Below, piece by piece: positions 5,159 through 5,502 of a DNA stretch of 5,502 nt. The DNA comes from Nitrospiraceae bacterium (lineage in GTDB: Bacteria > Nitrospirota > Nitrospiria > Nitrospirales > Nitrospiraceae). The notes under the pieces were generated by a model, which saw only the letters and a program-made list of their open reading frames with translations, searched no databases and had not been told where the DNA came from. The stretch is from positions 1 to 5,502 of the forward strand of contig JAICXS010000165.1 of NCBI GenBank assembly GCA_025934615.1. The letters run 5' to 3'. Positions within the stretch are counted from its first letter, which is position 1; each line of letters starts with the position of its first letter. Both the position numbers and the translations under genes were made by a program.

Positions 5159-5502
5159 CGACTACTTTACTGTCCCCACTGATATGGTCATTCCGTCTCG
5201 CAGTCAGTTTCTTAATCAAGCGCATCCTCAACCGTTGGTGCTCTCCATCCCCGCTTCAACAGAAGATCCTTACGAGCTCTATTGTCGCCTAGCCATTCCA
5301 GGGTACCCGTCATTTCTCTTAGAAAGTGGCCGGGGAAGTGACACGGTCGCCCGCTACTCCTTCATAGGATGTGGACCGTATCTCGTGCTTTCCGGAAAGA
5401 AGCACACTTATGAACTAAGGACGCGGGAGAGTGTCACTATCCATACAGGCAGCCCATGGAAGGCTCTTCGGGATCGGCTCAGAACGTCCCATTTCCCCAA
5501 CC
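5154..5502 (+). CDS. pabB: Chorismate-binding enzyme, N-terminal part: probable aminodeoxychorismate synthase component I (3' end outside window)
   Basis: The first 116 residues of a protein that runs off the window. The visible part matches the N-terminal domain of the anthranilate synthase component I/PabB family: PYELYCRLA (39-47), SFLLESG (53-59) and the hallmark VARYSFIGCGP (65-75), then a short glycine-containing turn and WKALRDRL. PabB uses glutamine-derived ammonia from PabA to convert chorismate to aminodeoxychorismate for folate; TrpE makes anthranilate. The N-terminus lacks the VPVYRE-type opening common in TrpE and has the 'PYELY' opening typical of PabB, so I favour PabB; the catalytic chorismate-binding domain is not visible. 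The LLES motif is where TrpE binds tryptophan, so feedback control is not excluded. An in-frame TGA at 5139 limits the start to ATG 5154 or ATG 5184; neither has a good ribosome-binding site. Confidence 0.8.
   Translation, partial: MGDYFTVPTDMVIPSRSQFLNQAHPQPLVLSIPASTEDPYELYCRLAIPGYPSFLLESGRGSDTVARYSFIGCGPYLVLSGKKHTYELRTRESVTIHTGSPWKALRDRLRTSHFPN

Noticed and set aside
1..5502. CRISPR arrays, tRNA or rRNA genes, insertion sequences, attachment sites
   Set aside because: No regularly spaced repeats, no cloverleaf or rRNA signature, no transposase or terminal repeats were seen; the window reads as core chromosome.

Overview
The window most resembles a chromosomal segment of a Gram-negative, free-living bacterium. 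The style of the genes (tandem M16B peptidases, larE, a separate F0 cluster, a small CxxC/CxxC protein) reminds me of Nitrospira/Nitrospirota. That assignment is recognition, not proof, because no rRNA or other marker is present. Base composition is moderate to high GC in genes, with one clearly AT-rich intergenic patch near 4990-5020.

Layout. Positions 1-2580 (+) hold a tight three-gene run. It starts with the 3' end of an M16 peptidase, then a second M16 subunit (1-nt gap) with a signal peptide but no HxxEH zinc motif, then larE (2-nt gap). The two M16 proteins look like a periplasmic heterodimer with the R/Y-type subunit second. LarE is the sulfur transferase for the nickel-pincer cofactor of lactate racemase-type enzymes. 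It converges on the next block across only 45 bp, which contain an AT-rich hairpin that could act as a terminator.

Positions 2626-4554 (-) hold, in transcription order, atpZ/atpI-like, atpB (a, GTG start), atpE (c) and atpF (b). This is the membrane F0 sector of a proton-type F1F0 ATP synthase without any F1 gene. The operon ends after atpF, so delta, alpha, gamma, beta and epsilon must be encoded elsewhere. Upstream of atpZ is a perfect TTGACA -35 box directly abutted by a 28-nt inverted repeat, a good candidate promoter plus operator.

Positions 4723-4953 (-) encode a 76-residue zinc-ribbon-like protein of unknown function with a perfect GGAGG ribosome-binding site. A 200-bp divergent spacer with two short dyads separates it from a truncated chorismate-binding enzyme gene on + (5154 to the window end), most likely pabB, otherwise trpE.

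The content is mostly ordinary housekeeping. The points most worth following are the split F0 operon and its dyad/promoter, the degenerate M16 subunit, the three-cysteine LarE without larB/larC/larA in view, and the unassigned zinc-ribbon protein.
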